Positions 27,302 to 35,928 of a DNA stretch of 64,000 nucleotides are shown here, piece by piece. Source of the stretch: Croceicoccus bisphenolivorans (lineage in GTDB: Bacteria > Pseudomonadota > Alphaproteobacteria > Sphingomonadales > Sphingomonadaceae). Position 1 is the stretch's first letter; every line of letters starts with the position of its first letter. The notes under the pieces were generated by a model. The model saw nothing but the letters and a program-made list of their open reading frames with translations. It was not told the origin of the DNA and ran no database searches. A program made the position numbers and the translations under genes. Location: assembly GCF_001634625.1 (NCBI RefSeq), contig NZ_LRSE01000005.1, positions 124,001 to 188,000 on the forward strand, given 5' to 3'.

Positions 27302-27972
27302 GCAGCGCCAGTTCCGATCCTGACGACCTGGTCCGTGCGGTAGAGGCCATCCTGTTCGCCGCCGAACAACCGCTGACGCGCGAGGACATTGCCGAGTACC
27401 TGAACGGTGCGGACGTGCGCGATGCACTGGCGGAGCTGGAGGAAACATACCGCACGCGCGGTGTGAACCTCGTGAAGCGCGGCAAGCTCTGGCATTTCCA
27501 GACCGCGCCCGACATGGCCAATTTCCTGCGGCGGGAGCGGGAGGAAGTGCGCCGCCTGTCGCGCGCCGCGACCGAATGCCTTGCCATCATCGCCTATCAC
27601 GAACCGGTCAGCCGTGCGGAAATCGAATCGATTCGCGGTGTGCAGACGGCGAAAGGCACGCTGGACGTGCTGATGGAGGCAGGCTGGGTACGCGCCGCCG
27701 GCCGCCGCGAAGTGCCGGGGCGGCCCGTGATCTATGCCACGACGCCCGAATTCCTGACCCATTTCGGCCTTGCCAGCCGCCGCGACCTGCCCGGCCTTGC
27801 CGAACTGCGCGCAGCCGGCCTGCTGGACCCGGTGGAAGAGGCCATGGAGCGCGAGATGGAGGCGCGGCCGGACGAAGAAAATCCGGCTGAAGCGGACAGC
27901 GATCCGGATATCGTGCCGGAGACTGTAACAGACCCTACGCGATCACTGGATATGGGCGACCAAAGCGCCTAG
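27298..27972 (+). CDS. scpB: segregation and condensation protein B
   Basis: A 224-residue ScpB, the dimeric winged-helix partner of ScpA. Seen: [40 protein letters not shown] and [25 protein letters not shown] with [20 protein letters not shown], all hallmarks of the family. The start is TTG within TTGA, overlapping the scpA stop, so translation is coupled. The C-terminal 35 residues are acidic and poorly conserved. Confidence 0.93.
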   Translation: MSSASSDPDDLVRAVEAILFAAEQPLTREDIAEYLNGADVRDALAELEETYRTRGVNLVKRGKLWHFQTAPDMANFLRREREEVRRLSRAATECLAIIAYHEPVSRAEIESIRGVQTAKGTLDVLMEAGWVRAAGRREVPGRPVIYATTPEFLTHFGLASRRDLPGLAELRAAGLLDPVEEAMEREMEARPDEENPAEADSDPDIVPETVTDPTRSLDMGDQSA

Positions 27973-28001
27973 ACAGGGCGCGACTCTTCAGGAGAATTAA
28001 A

Positions 28002-28232
28002 GTGAACGTCGGCCCCTGGCAGCTTATCATTATCGCGCTCGTGATCCTCGTCCTGTTCGGGCGTGGCCGCATTTCCGAAATGATGGGCGACTTCGGCAAG
28101 GGCATCAAGAGCTTCAAGCAGGGCATGAACGACGAGAGCGGCAAGGAAATGATGCGCCTCGATCCGCCCAAGGAAGCGGACCCCTCTGCCACCGAAAGCA
28201 CCACAACGAAGGACGGCGAAAAGAACGCCTGA
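28002..28232 (+). CDS. tatA: Sec-independent translocase protein TatA
   Basis: A 76-residue TatA, the pore-forming subunit of the twin-arginine export system for folded proteins. One N-terminal membrane helix ([19 protein letters not shown]) is followed by the amphipathic helix [19 protein letters not shown] and a charged tail. The motif [20 protein letters not shown] fits TatA well. The start is GTG with a strong AGGAG 7 bases upstream. The order tatA-tatB-tatC follows scpAB, as in many sphingomonads. Confidence 0.96.
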   Translation: MNVGPWQLIIIALVILVLFGRGRISEMMGDFGKGIKSFKQGMNDESGKEMMRLDPPKEADPSATESTTTKDGEKNA

Positions 28233-28290
28233 CTGTCCGCGCCAAACGGCCTGCGTTGCCAGCCGGCGCGATACGGATAACTGCTGAACC

Positions 28291-28740
28291 ATGTTCGACA
28301 TCGGCGCTACCGAGCTGCTCCTGATCATCGTTGTCGCGGTGATTGTGATCGGACCGAAGGATTTGCCCATGGCCTTGCGCACCGCAGGCCGGTGGATCGG
28401 GAAGATGCGCCGCCTGTCGGGCCATTTCCGCTCCGGCCTGGATGCCATGGTGCGAGAGGCGGAGCTGGCGGACATGCAGAAGGAGTGGGACAAGCGTAAC
28501 GCCGATATCATGGCGAAGCATCCCGCGACCGATCCTGAAACCGGCAAGCTGGCCGATGCGAGCGCGGAAGTCGCCGCCCCTGCGGCTCAGGTGACTGAAA
28601 CGACGCCGGTTGCGCCTGCAGCCTCATCCGAACCCGTCGCTACCGAACCTGCCGCAAAGCCGGCTGCGAAACCGGTGTCCGATGCGCAGACGCTGCCGCT
28701 GTTCGATGACGGCGCCACCGGCGACACGTCGAAGGGCTGA
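28291..28740 (+). CDS. tatB: Sec-independent translocase protein TatB
   Basis: A 149-residue TatB, which together with TatC receives twin-arginine signal peptides. An N-terminal helix (TELLLIIVVAVIVIGPKDLP) carries the conserved Glu and the GPKDLP hinge. The amphipathic helix ALRTAGRWIGKMRRLSGHFRSG follows. The tail is Ala/Pro/Val low complexity, normal for TatB. tatC starts 4 bases after its stop. Confidence 0.95.
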   Translation: MFDIGATELLLIIVVAVIVIGPKDLPMALRTAGRWIGKMRRLSGHFRSGLDAMVREAELADMQKEWDKRNADIMAKHPATDPETGKLADASAEVAAPAAQVTETTPVAPAASSEPVATEPAAKPAAKPVSDAQTLPLFDDGATGDTSKG

Positions 28741-28743
28741 TCC

Positions 28744-29580
28744 GTGGTCTTCAAGGTTTCCGATCTCGACGATACCGAATCGCCGCTGCTCGATCACCTG
28801 ATCGAACTGCGCCGCCGACTGCTGCGTGCGGTCATCGCGCTGATCGTGGCATTCGCGATCTGCCTGCCGCTTTCGGACAAGATCTTCGGCTTCCTCGTCC
28901 GCCCGCTGACACAGGCTTTCCCGGCGGGTGAGGGCAGGCTGGTCTATACCAAGCTTTACGAGGCGTTCTTCGTCGAAGTGAAGGTGGCGATCTTCGCGGC
29001 CTTCTTCATCGCGTTTCCGATCATCGCCAACCAGCTCTGGGCCTTCATCGCGCCCGGCCTCTACGCGAAGGAGAAGAAGGCGTTCCTGCCCTTCCTCATC
29101 GCTTCGCCGGTGCTGTTCATCATGGGGGCTTCACTCGCCTATTTCGTGGTGATGCCCACGGCCTTCAAGTGGTTCATCGGGTTTGAAGGAACGGCAGGCG
29201 GGCTGAAGCAGGAAGCGCTGCCAGCGATGGGCGAATACCTCAGCCTCGTCATGCAGTTCATCCTTGCCTTCGGGGCCAGTTTCCAGCTGCCGGTGCTGAT
29301 GCTGCTGTTGAACCGCGCGGGGCTTGTCACGCGGGCGCAGATGGTGAAGGCGCGGCGTTATGTCATTGTCGGCATCGTTGCCGTGGCCGCGGTGATCACG
29401 CCGCCCGACGTCGTTTCCCAGCTGATGCTGGCCTTGCCGCTGCTGGTGCTGTTCGAAGGATCGTTGCTGCTGATGTGGTTCACTGACCGCAAGCGCCCCC
29501 CTGAGGACGAGGCAGAAGGTGCCGAGGCAAAGGGCGCAGAAGTAAAGGCCGGGGCCGAAACCGGGGCGATGGAAAGCTAA
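28744..29580 (+). CDS. tatC: Sec-independent translocase protein TatC
   Basis: A 278-residue six-helix membrane protein that recognises twin-arginine signal peptides. Seen: LLDHLIELRRRLLRAV at the cytoplasmic N-terminus (with the conserved LxELRxR), LYEAFFVEVKVAIFAAFFIAFP, FIAPGLYAKEKKAFLPF and ITPPDVVSQLMLALPLLVLFE. The start is GTG. The C-terminal tail of about 30 residues is rich in Glu, Ala and Gly. It converges with an amidohydrolase gene and their stop codons overlap. Confidence 0.96.
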   Translation: MVFKVSDLDDTESPLLDHLIELRRRLLRAVIALIVAFAICLPLSDKIFGFLVRPLTQAFPAGEGRLVYTKLYEAFFVEVKVAIFAAFFIAFPIIANQLWAFIAPGLYAKEKKAFLPFLIASPVLFIMGASLAYFVVMPTAFKWFIGFEGTAGGLKQEALPAMGEYLSLVMQFILAFGASFQLPVLMLLLNRAGLVTRAQMVKARRYVIVGIVAVAAVITPPDVVSQLMLALPLLVLFEGSLLLMWFTDRKRPPEDEAEGAEAKGAEVKAGAETGAMES

Positions 29581-31289
29581 CGCCCGCCGTCGGCGACGGG
29601 TTTGCCCATCTCCACCGACACGGCAGCCGTCGCAGACCACGCCTTGCGCCCCGCGATCCACGTTTCCAGCACGCGCCCCTGCCGCAATGTCGCCGGCTCT
29701 GCCAGTAGCGGGTCGACCGTGACCAGCACGAAATCGGCCCACTCACCCTTGGCCAAAGTGCCGAAGCGGCCGTCGGCACCCATCGCGTAGGCACCGCCAG
29801 CCGTATAGGCGGCAAGCGCCTGTTCGCGCGTGATCGCTTCTTGCGGTTGCCACCCGCCGAACGGTTCGCCGCCCGCATCCTGACGGGTGATGGCATCGGC
29901 CAACCCTTCGAACACGTTCGGCACTTCGACCGGTGCGTCCGATCCGAAGGCGAGGTGCGTGCGGTTCGCCAGCATGGAGCGCCACGCATAGGCACCGGCC
30001 AGCATGTCGGGGGCTAGGCGCGCTTCGGCCATCGTGCGGTCCGACAACATGTGGTGGGGCTGCATCGATGCGATCACGCCCAATTGCGCGAAGCGGGGGA
30101 TGTCGGCAGGCGCGACGACTTGCGCATGTTCGATCCGCCACCGCCGGTCGCCGGGATAGCTGTCCTTCATGTCCGCCACGGCATCCAGCGCTTCGGCATT
30201 GGCGGCATCGCCAATGGCGTGGATGGCGATCTGGAAATTGTCCATCGCCGCGCGGCTCATCAGGTTGCGCAGCTGCGTGCCGGTGATCAGTTGCAGGCCG
30301 GTGGTGTCCGGCGCGTCGGCATAGGGGCGGCCCAGCCACGCCCCGCGTGAACCCAGTGCGCCGTCCAGATAGAGCTTCACGCCCGCCAGTTTCAGCCTGT
30401 CGCCATAGAGCCACGGGCTCGGCCCCGGACCGGCGATCGTTACCATATCGTCGATGCCGTGGGCATAGGACACGATGCGCAGGGACAGCCGGCCGACATC
30501 GCCTTCGCGCCGGATCGATTGCCAGTCCAGCAAGGTCGTGCCCATGTCGGAAACGCCGGTTATGCCGCGCGCCAGCAGCAGGTCCTGCGCTTTGCGAAAG
30601 GCGATGTCGCGTTCCTCCGGCAGGGGCGGGGGAAGCTTGCTTTCGACAAGGGCGGTCGCGGCATCGATCAGCACGCCGCCGGGTTTGCCGCCCGCCTGCA
30701 CGATGCGTCCGCCAGCCAGTGCTTTTGTCGCAGCGGTGATGCCGGCGCGCTTCAGTGCCTCGCTATTGGCCCAGCCCGCGTGCCCGTCGGCGCGGACCAG
30801 CCAGACCGGGCGATCGCCGACGGCGGCATCCAGTTCGGCGGCAGTGGGCAGGCGGTCCATGCCCCACGTCACCTCGTTCCAGCCGCGCCCCACGATCCAC
30901 GGCTTGTTCCCGTTGCGCCGCGCATAATCGGCCACGCGGGTCAGTGCCTCTGCCAGCGAAGTGGTCCCCGACAGGTCCAGCCCGATGGCGTTGAACCCGA
31001 TGTCGGACAAGTGGACATGCGAATCGATGAAGCCGGGCAGCAGCGTGCGGCCCTGTCCGTCGATGCGGTATTGCACGTCCTTCGGCTTCTTCGCGCCCTG
31101 CCGGTAGGTTTCCTTCACGCGCCCGTCGTCATCGATCAGCAGCGCTGCAAACCGCTCGACATTGCCGTCCGCATCGACGCGGATGCCGTTCACATCGTCG
31201 ACCAGCGTGTCGGCCAGTGCCGCCCCGGGAATTGCGAATGCAAGGATGGATCCGGCAAGAAGCCGGCAAATCGTGGTGCGACCGTTCAT
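29577..31289 (-). CDS. exported amidohydrolase, family 3 (YtcJ-like)
   Basis: A 570-residue metal-dependent hydrolase of the Amidohydro_3 group. An N-terminal signal peptide (LLAGSILAFAIPGAALA) directs it out of the cytoplasm. Metal-site motifs are LLPGFIDSHVHLSDIG (HxH), IHAIGDAANAEALDAV, RRWRIEHAQVVAP and FGSDAPVEVPNVF. The C-terminal region ALAAYTAGGAYAMGADGRFG is typical. The substrate is unknown; relatives act on N-substituted amides. The ATG at 31289 is chosen because it opens the signal peptide; one seven codons earlier is possible. It diverges from ilvA by 58 bases and overlaps the tatC stop. Confidence 0.87.
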   Translation of the reverse strand: MNGRTTICRLLAGSILAFAIPGAALADTLVDDVNGIRVDADGNVERFAALLIDDDGRVKETYRQGAKKPKDVQYRIDGQGRTLLPGFIDSHVHLSDIGFNAIGLDLSGTTSLAEALTRVADYARRNGNKPWIVGRGWNEVTWGMDRLPTAAELDAAVGDRPVWLVRADGHAGWANSEALKRAGITAATKALAGGRIVQAGGKPGGVLIDAATALVESKLPPPLPEERDIAFRKAQDLLLARGITGVSDMGTTLLDWQSIRREGDVGRLSLRIVSYAHGIDDMVTIAGPGPSPWLYGDRLKLAGVKLYLDGALGSRGAWLGRPYADAPDTTGLQLITGTQLRNLMSRAAMDNFQIAIHAIGDAANAEALDAVADMKDSYPGDRRWRIEHAQVVAPADIPRFAQLGVIASMQPHHMLSDRTMAEARLAPDMLAGAYAWRSMLANRTHLAFGSDAPVEVPNVFEGLADAITRQDAGGEPFGGWQPQEAITREQALAAYTAGGAYAMGADGRFGTLAKGEWADFVLVTVDPLLAEPATLRQGRVLETWIAGRKAWSATAAVSVEMGKPVADGGR

Positions 31290-31309
31290 GGCCCACCGTC
31301 TAAACGCCA

Positions 31310-31347
31310 TTTCCTTCGCGCGCCATATCCGATAGGGCGCGCGGTCT
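31310..31347 (+). promoter_or_regulatory. ilvA leader hairpin, similar to the argS leader
   Basis: CGCGCGCC (31317-31324) pairs perfectly with GGCGCGCG (31336-31343) around an 11-base loop, ending 4 bases before the ilvA ATG. TTTCCTTCGCGCG and the closing GCGCGCGG closely match the argS leader. If formed in RNA, the hairpin would cover the ribosome-binding region. Confidence 0.45.
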
Positions 31348-32610
31348 ATGGCAGAGAACAGCACAGCGACGAAGAATACGGCAGCAGCGGACAACGCTCT
31401 GCCGTTCGGTGCAGACGACGTTCGGGCCGCGGCAAACAATATTGCCGGGCAGGTCGTGCGCACGCCCATTCTCCATTCCAAGACGCTGTCCAAGATTACC
31501 GGCGCCGACATCTGGCTGAAGTTCGAGAACCAGCAGTTCACCGCCGCTTACAAGGAACGCGGCGCACTGAACGCGCTGCTGCACCTGACCGATGAACAGA
31601 AGGCACGCGGCGTGATCGCGGCATCGGCGGGCAACCATTCGCAGGGGCTCAGCTATCACGGCACCCGCCTTGGTGTGCCGGTTACGATCGTCATGCCGCG
31701 CACGACGCCGACAGTGAAGATCATGCAGACCGAAAGCGTGGGCGGCAAGGTCGTGCTGGAGGGTGAGACGTTCGACGACGCGTCGGCCCATGCGCACAAG
31801 CTTTCGAAGGAGCTTGGCCTGACTTACGTGCACCCGTTCGACGACCCGACGGTCGCGGCAGGGCAGGGCACCGTCGGGCTGGAAATGCTGGACGATGTGC
31901 CCGAACTCGACACGCTGGTCGTGCCGATCGGCGGCGGCGGGCTGATTTCCGGCATCGCCACGATTGCCAAGGCGATCAATCCCGACATCCGGATCATCGG
32001 CGTGCAGGCGCGGCTCTATCCTTCGATGTTCGCGCGGATAAAGCACGAGGAACTGCCCTGCGGCGGCGACACGCTGGCCGAAGGTATCGCGGTGAAGGAA
32101 CCGGGCGAGCTTACCTCGCAGGTCATCCGCGCGCTGGTCGACGATATCGTGCTGGTGGATGAAAGCGCGCTGGAAAACGCGGTCTCGCTGCTGCTGCAGA
32201 TCGAAAAGACCGTGGTTGAAGGTGCTGGCGCGGCAGGGCTTGCCGCCGTGCTCAGCCACCGCGAACGGTTTGCCGGACGCAAGATCGGACTGGTCCTGTG
32301 CGGCGGCAATATCGACACGCGCCTGCTGGCCAACGTGCTGCTGCGCGATCTGGCCCGTTCCGGCCGCCTCGCGCGGTTGCGGCTGACGCTGCAGGATCGC
32401 CCCGGCGCGCTGTTCAAGGTGATGCACGCGTTCAACGAACACAACGTCAACATCCTTGAAATCTACCACCAGCGCATTTTCACGACGCTGCCGGCAAAGG
32501 GCCTGATCACCGATATCGAGTGCGAGGCAAGAGACCGTGCACAAATCGATGCCCTGATTGCCGACCTGACGGGGCAGGGTTACAACGTGTCCGAAGCGGA
32601 GCTCGCCTGA
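31348..32610 (+). CDS. ilvA: threonine ammonia-lyase (threonine deaminase)
   Basis: A 420-residue PLP enzyme that turns threonine into 2-oxobutanoate for isoleucine synthesis. The PLP lysine is in FTAAYKERGALNALL, the phosphate-binding loop is VVPIGGGGLISGIAT, and ASAGNHSQGLSYHG is the substrate loop. A single C-terminal ACT-like domain (RLTLQDRPGALFKVMHAFNEH) marks the shorter form rather than the two-ACT E. coli IlvA. That domain is expected to mediate feedback control. The divergent partner is the amidohydrolase. A leader hairpin lies next to the start. Confidence 0.93.
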   Translation: MAENSTATKNTAAADNALPFGADDVRAAANNIAGQVVRTPILHSKTLSKITGADIWLKFENQQFTAAYKERGALNALLHLTDEQKARGVIAASAGNHSQGLSYHGTRLGVPVTIVMPRTTPTVKIMQTESVGGKVVLEGETFDDASAHAHKLSKELGLTYVHPFDDPTVAAGQGTVGLEMLDDVPELDTLVVPIGGGGLISGIATIAKAINPDIRIIGVQARLYPSMFARIKHEELPCGGDTLAEGIAVKEPGELTSQVIRALVDDIVLVDESALENAVSLLLQIEKTVVEGAGAAGLAAVLSHRERFAGRKIGLVLCGGNIDTRLLANVLLRDLARSGRLARLRLTLQDRPGALFKVMHAFNEHNVNILEIYHQRIFTTLPAKGLITDIECEARDRAQIDALIADLTGQGYNVSEAELA

Positions 32611-32825
32611 TCCCGTTCCAATCTGGTGCAGTACGGGAAAGGCGGCTGGGCACCGGAACTAACGTGGTTAAGGGTCTTTAACACTTTGTCCTTGTGGGGC
32701 ATAAGGGATGCAGCGCAGCGATGCAGCTTTCCTGGTTGCCGCACGATGCGCCGGATGGACGGTCGGCCCGATGCCCGGGCCGGCCATCCCACCCCGGACC
32801 AGATAAAAGAGGTACAGACAGTTTC

Positions 32826-33731
32826 GTGACCGCTCCGGTTCGATTTCCCCGCTTCTACGTGACCGCGCCCGCGCCGTGTCCGTACCTGCCGGGACGACAG
32901 GAGCGGAAGGTTTTCACCGAACTGTCCGGCCCCGATTCCGACGCCCTTAACGACGCTCTCAGCCGCATCGGTTTCCGCCGCAGCCAGACGGTCGCCTATC
33001 GCCCGTCGTGCGCGGGGTGCAATGCCTGTGTCTCGGTGCGTGTCGTCGCATCCGAATTCAAACCGTCGAAGTCGCAGTCGCGCACTCTTTCGCGCAACAG
33101 CGACCTCGTCGCCACGGCCTGCCGCCCGTGGTCCACGGTGGAACAGTTCGAACTGCTGCAGAGCTACCTCGCCTCCCGCCATCCCGGCGGCGGCATGTCC
33201 GCGATGGACGAGATGGACTATGCCGACATGATCGAGCAGACGCCCGTCACCAGCTACGTCATCGAATATCGGGAGCCTTCGGACGGAGAAACACCGGGCC
33301 GGTTGGTCGGTGCATGCTTGACGGACCGGCAAAACGATGGTCTTTCAATGATCTATTCGTTTTACGATCCGAACCATGGTGAGCGGTCCGGGCTTGGCAA
33401 CTATATCATCCTCGACCACATCCAGAGGGCGTCCGGCGCTGGGCTGCCCTATGTCTATCTCGGCTACTGGATCGAGGGTTCGTCGCGCATGCAGTACAAG
33501 ATCCGTTACCGCCCCCTGGAAAAGCTGGGCGCCGACGGGTGGGAGCGTTTCGATGCCGGTCGCCAGAACGCTCTTATCGCAGGCGTTGCCGCCAGTCCCG
33601 GAAGGGGCAGCGAAGGCGACGGCCTGTCCAAGGACGGTCTTTCCAAGGACGGTATGTCAAAAGACGGCATCGCCGATCATCGGAACCTGCAGCCTTCGCA
33701 GCCGCATTCCGATCCCGTTTCCCAAGGCTGA
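32826..33731 (+). CDS. bpt: aspartate/glutamate leucyltransferase (N-degron), with repeat tail
   Basis: About 301 residues. Bpt transfers leucine from Leu-tRNA to N-terminal Asp or Glu, marking proteins for ClpS/ClpAP degradation. Seen: [16 protein letters not shown], the Cys-rich [39 protein letters not shown] and [19 protein letters not shown]. The start is GTG 32826; no ATG fits. About 50 residues extend beyond the usual C-terminus, including three tandem five-residue repeats (GLSKD-type). ilvA lies 215 bases upstream and tamA immediately downstream. Confidence 0.9.
   Translation: MTAPVRFPRFYVTAPAPCPYLPGRQERKVFTELSGPDSDALNDALSRIGFRRSQTVAYRPSCAGCNACVSVRVVASEFKPSKSQSRTLSRNSDLVATACRPWSTVEQFELLQSYLASRHPGGGMSAMDEMDYADMIEQTPVTSYVIEYREPSDGETPGRLVGACLTDRQNDGLSMIYSFYDPNHGERSGLGNYIILDHIQRASGAGLPYVYLGYWIEGSSRMQYKIRYRPLEKLGADGWERFDAGRQNALIAGVAASPGRGSEGDGLSKDGLSKDGMSKDGIADHRNLQPSQPHSDPVSQG
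33621..33665 (+). repeat. three 15-bp tandem repeats in the bpt tail
   Basis: Three 15-base units beginning GGCCTGTCCAAGGAC, GGTCTTTCCAAGGAC and GGTATGTCAAAAGAC encode [10 protein letters not shown] and GMSKD. The third copy has diverged. In-frame expansion is likely in this tail. Confidence 0.85.
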
Positions 33732-33765
33732 TTTCCCGCGCCGTGCCGCCCTGCTTTGCGGGGCG

Positions 33766-35928
33766 ATGGCACTTGCCCTGTCGGCGCTTGCGCCATCGCT
33801 GGCCAGTGCCCAGTCGCTGGACGCCGATGCGGAGCTGGAGGACCTGATTCCCGATTCGGCCATCGCCGATCCGGAAAGCTGGGCCGTGGATACCGAAGCG
33901 GCGCGCACGCCCGAGGATGGCGGCCCCGATCCCGAAACACCACTGGCCGACAATGGCGCCTTCACGCTCGACTGGCCGGACGAGGAAATCGACGTCGCCT
34001 TCGAACCGCTGGAGGAAGACCCCGCACTGGCCGAAGCGCTGTCGCGGGAGGCCGGTCGCCCGGCACAGGACATCGCCCTGCCCGAAATGGCGCGTGAGGA
34101 ACGTGGCGGAAACGGGCAGGAAAGCGTCGACATCACCAAGCGGATCGAGTTGCGCTTCCCGCCCGAATTTGCCGAGTTCGAACAGATCGGCGAATTCCGG
34201 CAGCGGTTCCGCGACTTGTCCGACCTCGTCAACCTTGCCGATAGCGACGACAACCTAGCCCAGCTGGGCAATCGCGCGCGGGCGGATCAGGAGCTGCTGG
34301 AAACGCTGCTGTCGGTCTATGGCTACTACGATGCGGACGTAACGCAGCGTGTGCGCACGCCTGCCGCAGGGCGCGGTTCGGGCGAGGACGGAGAGGTGAA
34401 GCCCGGCGACGCGCGCTTCGTCTTCTCCATCGATCCCGGCCCGCGCTATGCCTTTGGCGCGATCGATCTTGCCACGCTGGAGACGACGGGGGCGGACTAT
34501 CCGCTGCTGCGCGAGGCGTTCGGCATCAAGAGCGGCGACCCGGTGAACGAGGATGCGATCGTTTTCGAGCGGCTCGATCTGGACGTTGCACTCGGTGAAA
34601 ACGGCTATGCCTTTGCCGAAGTCGGCGCGCCCGATCTGCTGGTCGATCACGCGCGGGACGAGGCGGACCTGACCATCCCTGTCGCGCCGGGCGGCAAGTA
34701 CCGTTTCGGGCAAGTGGTCAGTTCCAAGCCGAAGTTCCTGTCGGGCAAGCACCTTGGCGAAATCGCGCGCTTCGACGCGGGCGATATCTACAAGGAAAGC
34801 GATGTGGAGGATCTGCGCCGCGCAATCCTTGCCACCGGCCTCATCTCCACCCTGTCGATCCAGCCGCGCGAAGTGGAGGCACCAACAGAAGGCCAGCCCG
34901 GCACGGTGGCGCTGGATGTCGACCTGACCGAAGCGCCGCTGCGCACGATCGCCGGATCATTGGGTTATTCGACGACGGACGGATACCGCACCGAAGTCAG
35001 CTGGGAACATCGCAACTTCTTCCCGCCCGAAGGGATGCTGCGCGTGCGCGGTATCGTGGGAACGCAGGAACAGCTGGTCGGCGCGACCTTGCGCCGCAAC
35101 AACTGGCACGGGCGCGACAAGGCCATCTCGCTGGACGTGTTCGCCAATACGATCGACCGCGATGCCTATGAAGCGCGCACGCTGTCGGCGATCGCCAAAT
35201 ATGAACGGCTTTCAACGCTGATCTTCCAGAAAGAGATTGCGTGGTCGGTCGGCCTAGAACTCGTTGCCACGCAGGAACGCGAAGGCACGCTGGATGGAGA
35301 GACCGGCCCGCGCGAGACGTTCCTTGTCGCCGCCGTGCCCGCGTCGGTCACTCTGGACCAGAGCGACAGCCTGCTCGACCCGACGGAAGGCTGGCGGCTG
35401 GAGGCGTGGGTGTCGCCGGAAATCTCCACGAACAACGGCACGCAATCGACTTATGGTCGCGCGACACTGGAAGGGCGTTATTACAAGCCGTTCGGCGAAA
35501 GCGTGGTGATCGCCGCGCGTGCCAAGATCGGCACGATCCAGGGCACCGCCCTCGACCATATCGCGCCTTCGCGGCGTTTGTTCGCGGGCGGCGGCGGTTC
35601 GGTACGCGGCTACGGCTATCAGGATATCGGGCCGAAGGACGATCTGGGCGATCCGACCGGCGGGCGCTCGCTGTCCGAATTCTCGCTTGAAGCGCGGGTC
35701 AGGACCGGCATGTTCGACGGCGCCTTGTCCTTCGTGCCGTTCATCGATGCGGGCGCGGTCGATACGACGACAACGCCGCGCCTGCGCGATCTGCAGTTCG
35801 GTGCGGGCGTCGGCATCCGGTATCACACCAATTTCGGCCCGCTGCGCGTCGATCTGGCCACGCCGATCAACCGCCGCCCGGGTGACAACCGCATCGCCGT
35901 CTACGTCGCGCTGGGTCAGGCGTTCTGA
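33766..35928 (+). CDS. tamA: outer-membrane assembly factor TamA (Omp85 family)
   Basis: At least 720 residues. TamA works with TamB to move lipids or insert proteins at the outer membrane. After an acidic N-terminal region come POTRA domains (about 130-400, with RFVFSIDPGPRYAFGAIDLA and KESDVEDLRRAILATGLIS). The Omp85 barrel has the diagnostic GGGGSVRGYGYQDIGP motif and a C-terminal aromatic Phe. The first ATG is used, but it lies inside the signal peptide: the open frame upstream reads PRRAALLCGAMALALSALA, with no ATG or GTG nearby. The true start is therefore uncertain and may be a rare codon upstream. It overlaps tamB by one base. Confidence 0.88.
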   Translation: MALALSALAPSLASAQSLDADAELEDLIPDSAIADPESWAVDTEAARTPEDGGPDPETPLADNGAFTLDWPDEEIDVAFEPLEEDPALAEALSREAGRPAQDIALPEMAREERGGNGQESVDITKRIELRFPPEFAEFEQIGEFRQRFRDLSDLVNLADSDDNLAQLGNRARADQELLETLLSVYGYYDADVTQRVRTPAAGRGSGEDGEVKPGDARFVFSIDPGPRYAFGAIDLATLETTGADYPLLREAFGIKSGDPVNEDAIVFERLDLDVALGENGYAFAEVGAPDLLVDHARDEADLTIPVAPGGKYRFGQVVSSKPKFLSGKHLGEIARFDAGDIYKESDVEDLRRAILATGLISTLSIQPREVEAPTEGQPGTVALDVDLTEAPLRTIAGSLGYSTTDGYRTEVSWEHRNFFPPEGMLRVRGIVGTQEQLVGATLRRNNWHGRDKAISLDVFANTIDRDAYEARTLSAIAKYERLSTLIFQKEIAWSVGLELVATQEREGTLDGETGPRETFLVAAVPASVTLDQSDSLLDPTEGWRLEAWVSPEISTNNGTQSTYGRATLEGRYYKPFGESVVIAARAKIGTIQGTALDHIAPSRRLFAGGGGSVRGYGYQDIGPKDDLGDPTGGRSLSEFSLEARVRTGMFDGALSFVPFIDAGAVDTTTTPRLRDLQFGAGVGIRYHTNFGPLRVDLATPINRRPGDNRIAVYVALGQAF

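Noticed and set aside
32667-32682. GTTAA-N6-TTAAC palindrome before bpt as a CtrA box
   Set aside because: CtrA sites need 7 bases between the halves; here there are 6. It may be an operator for something else.
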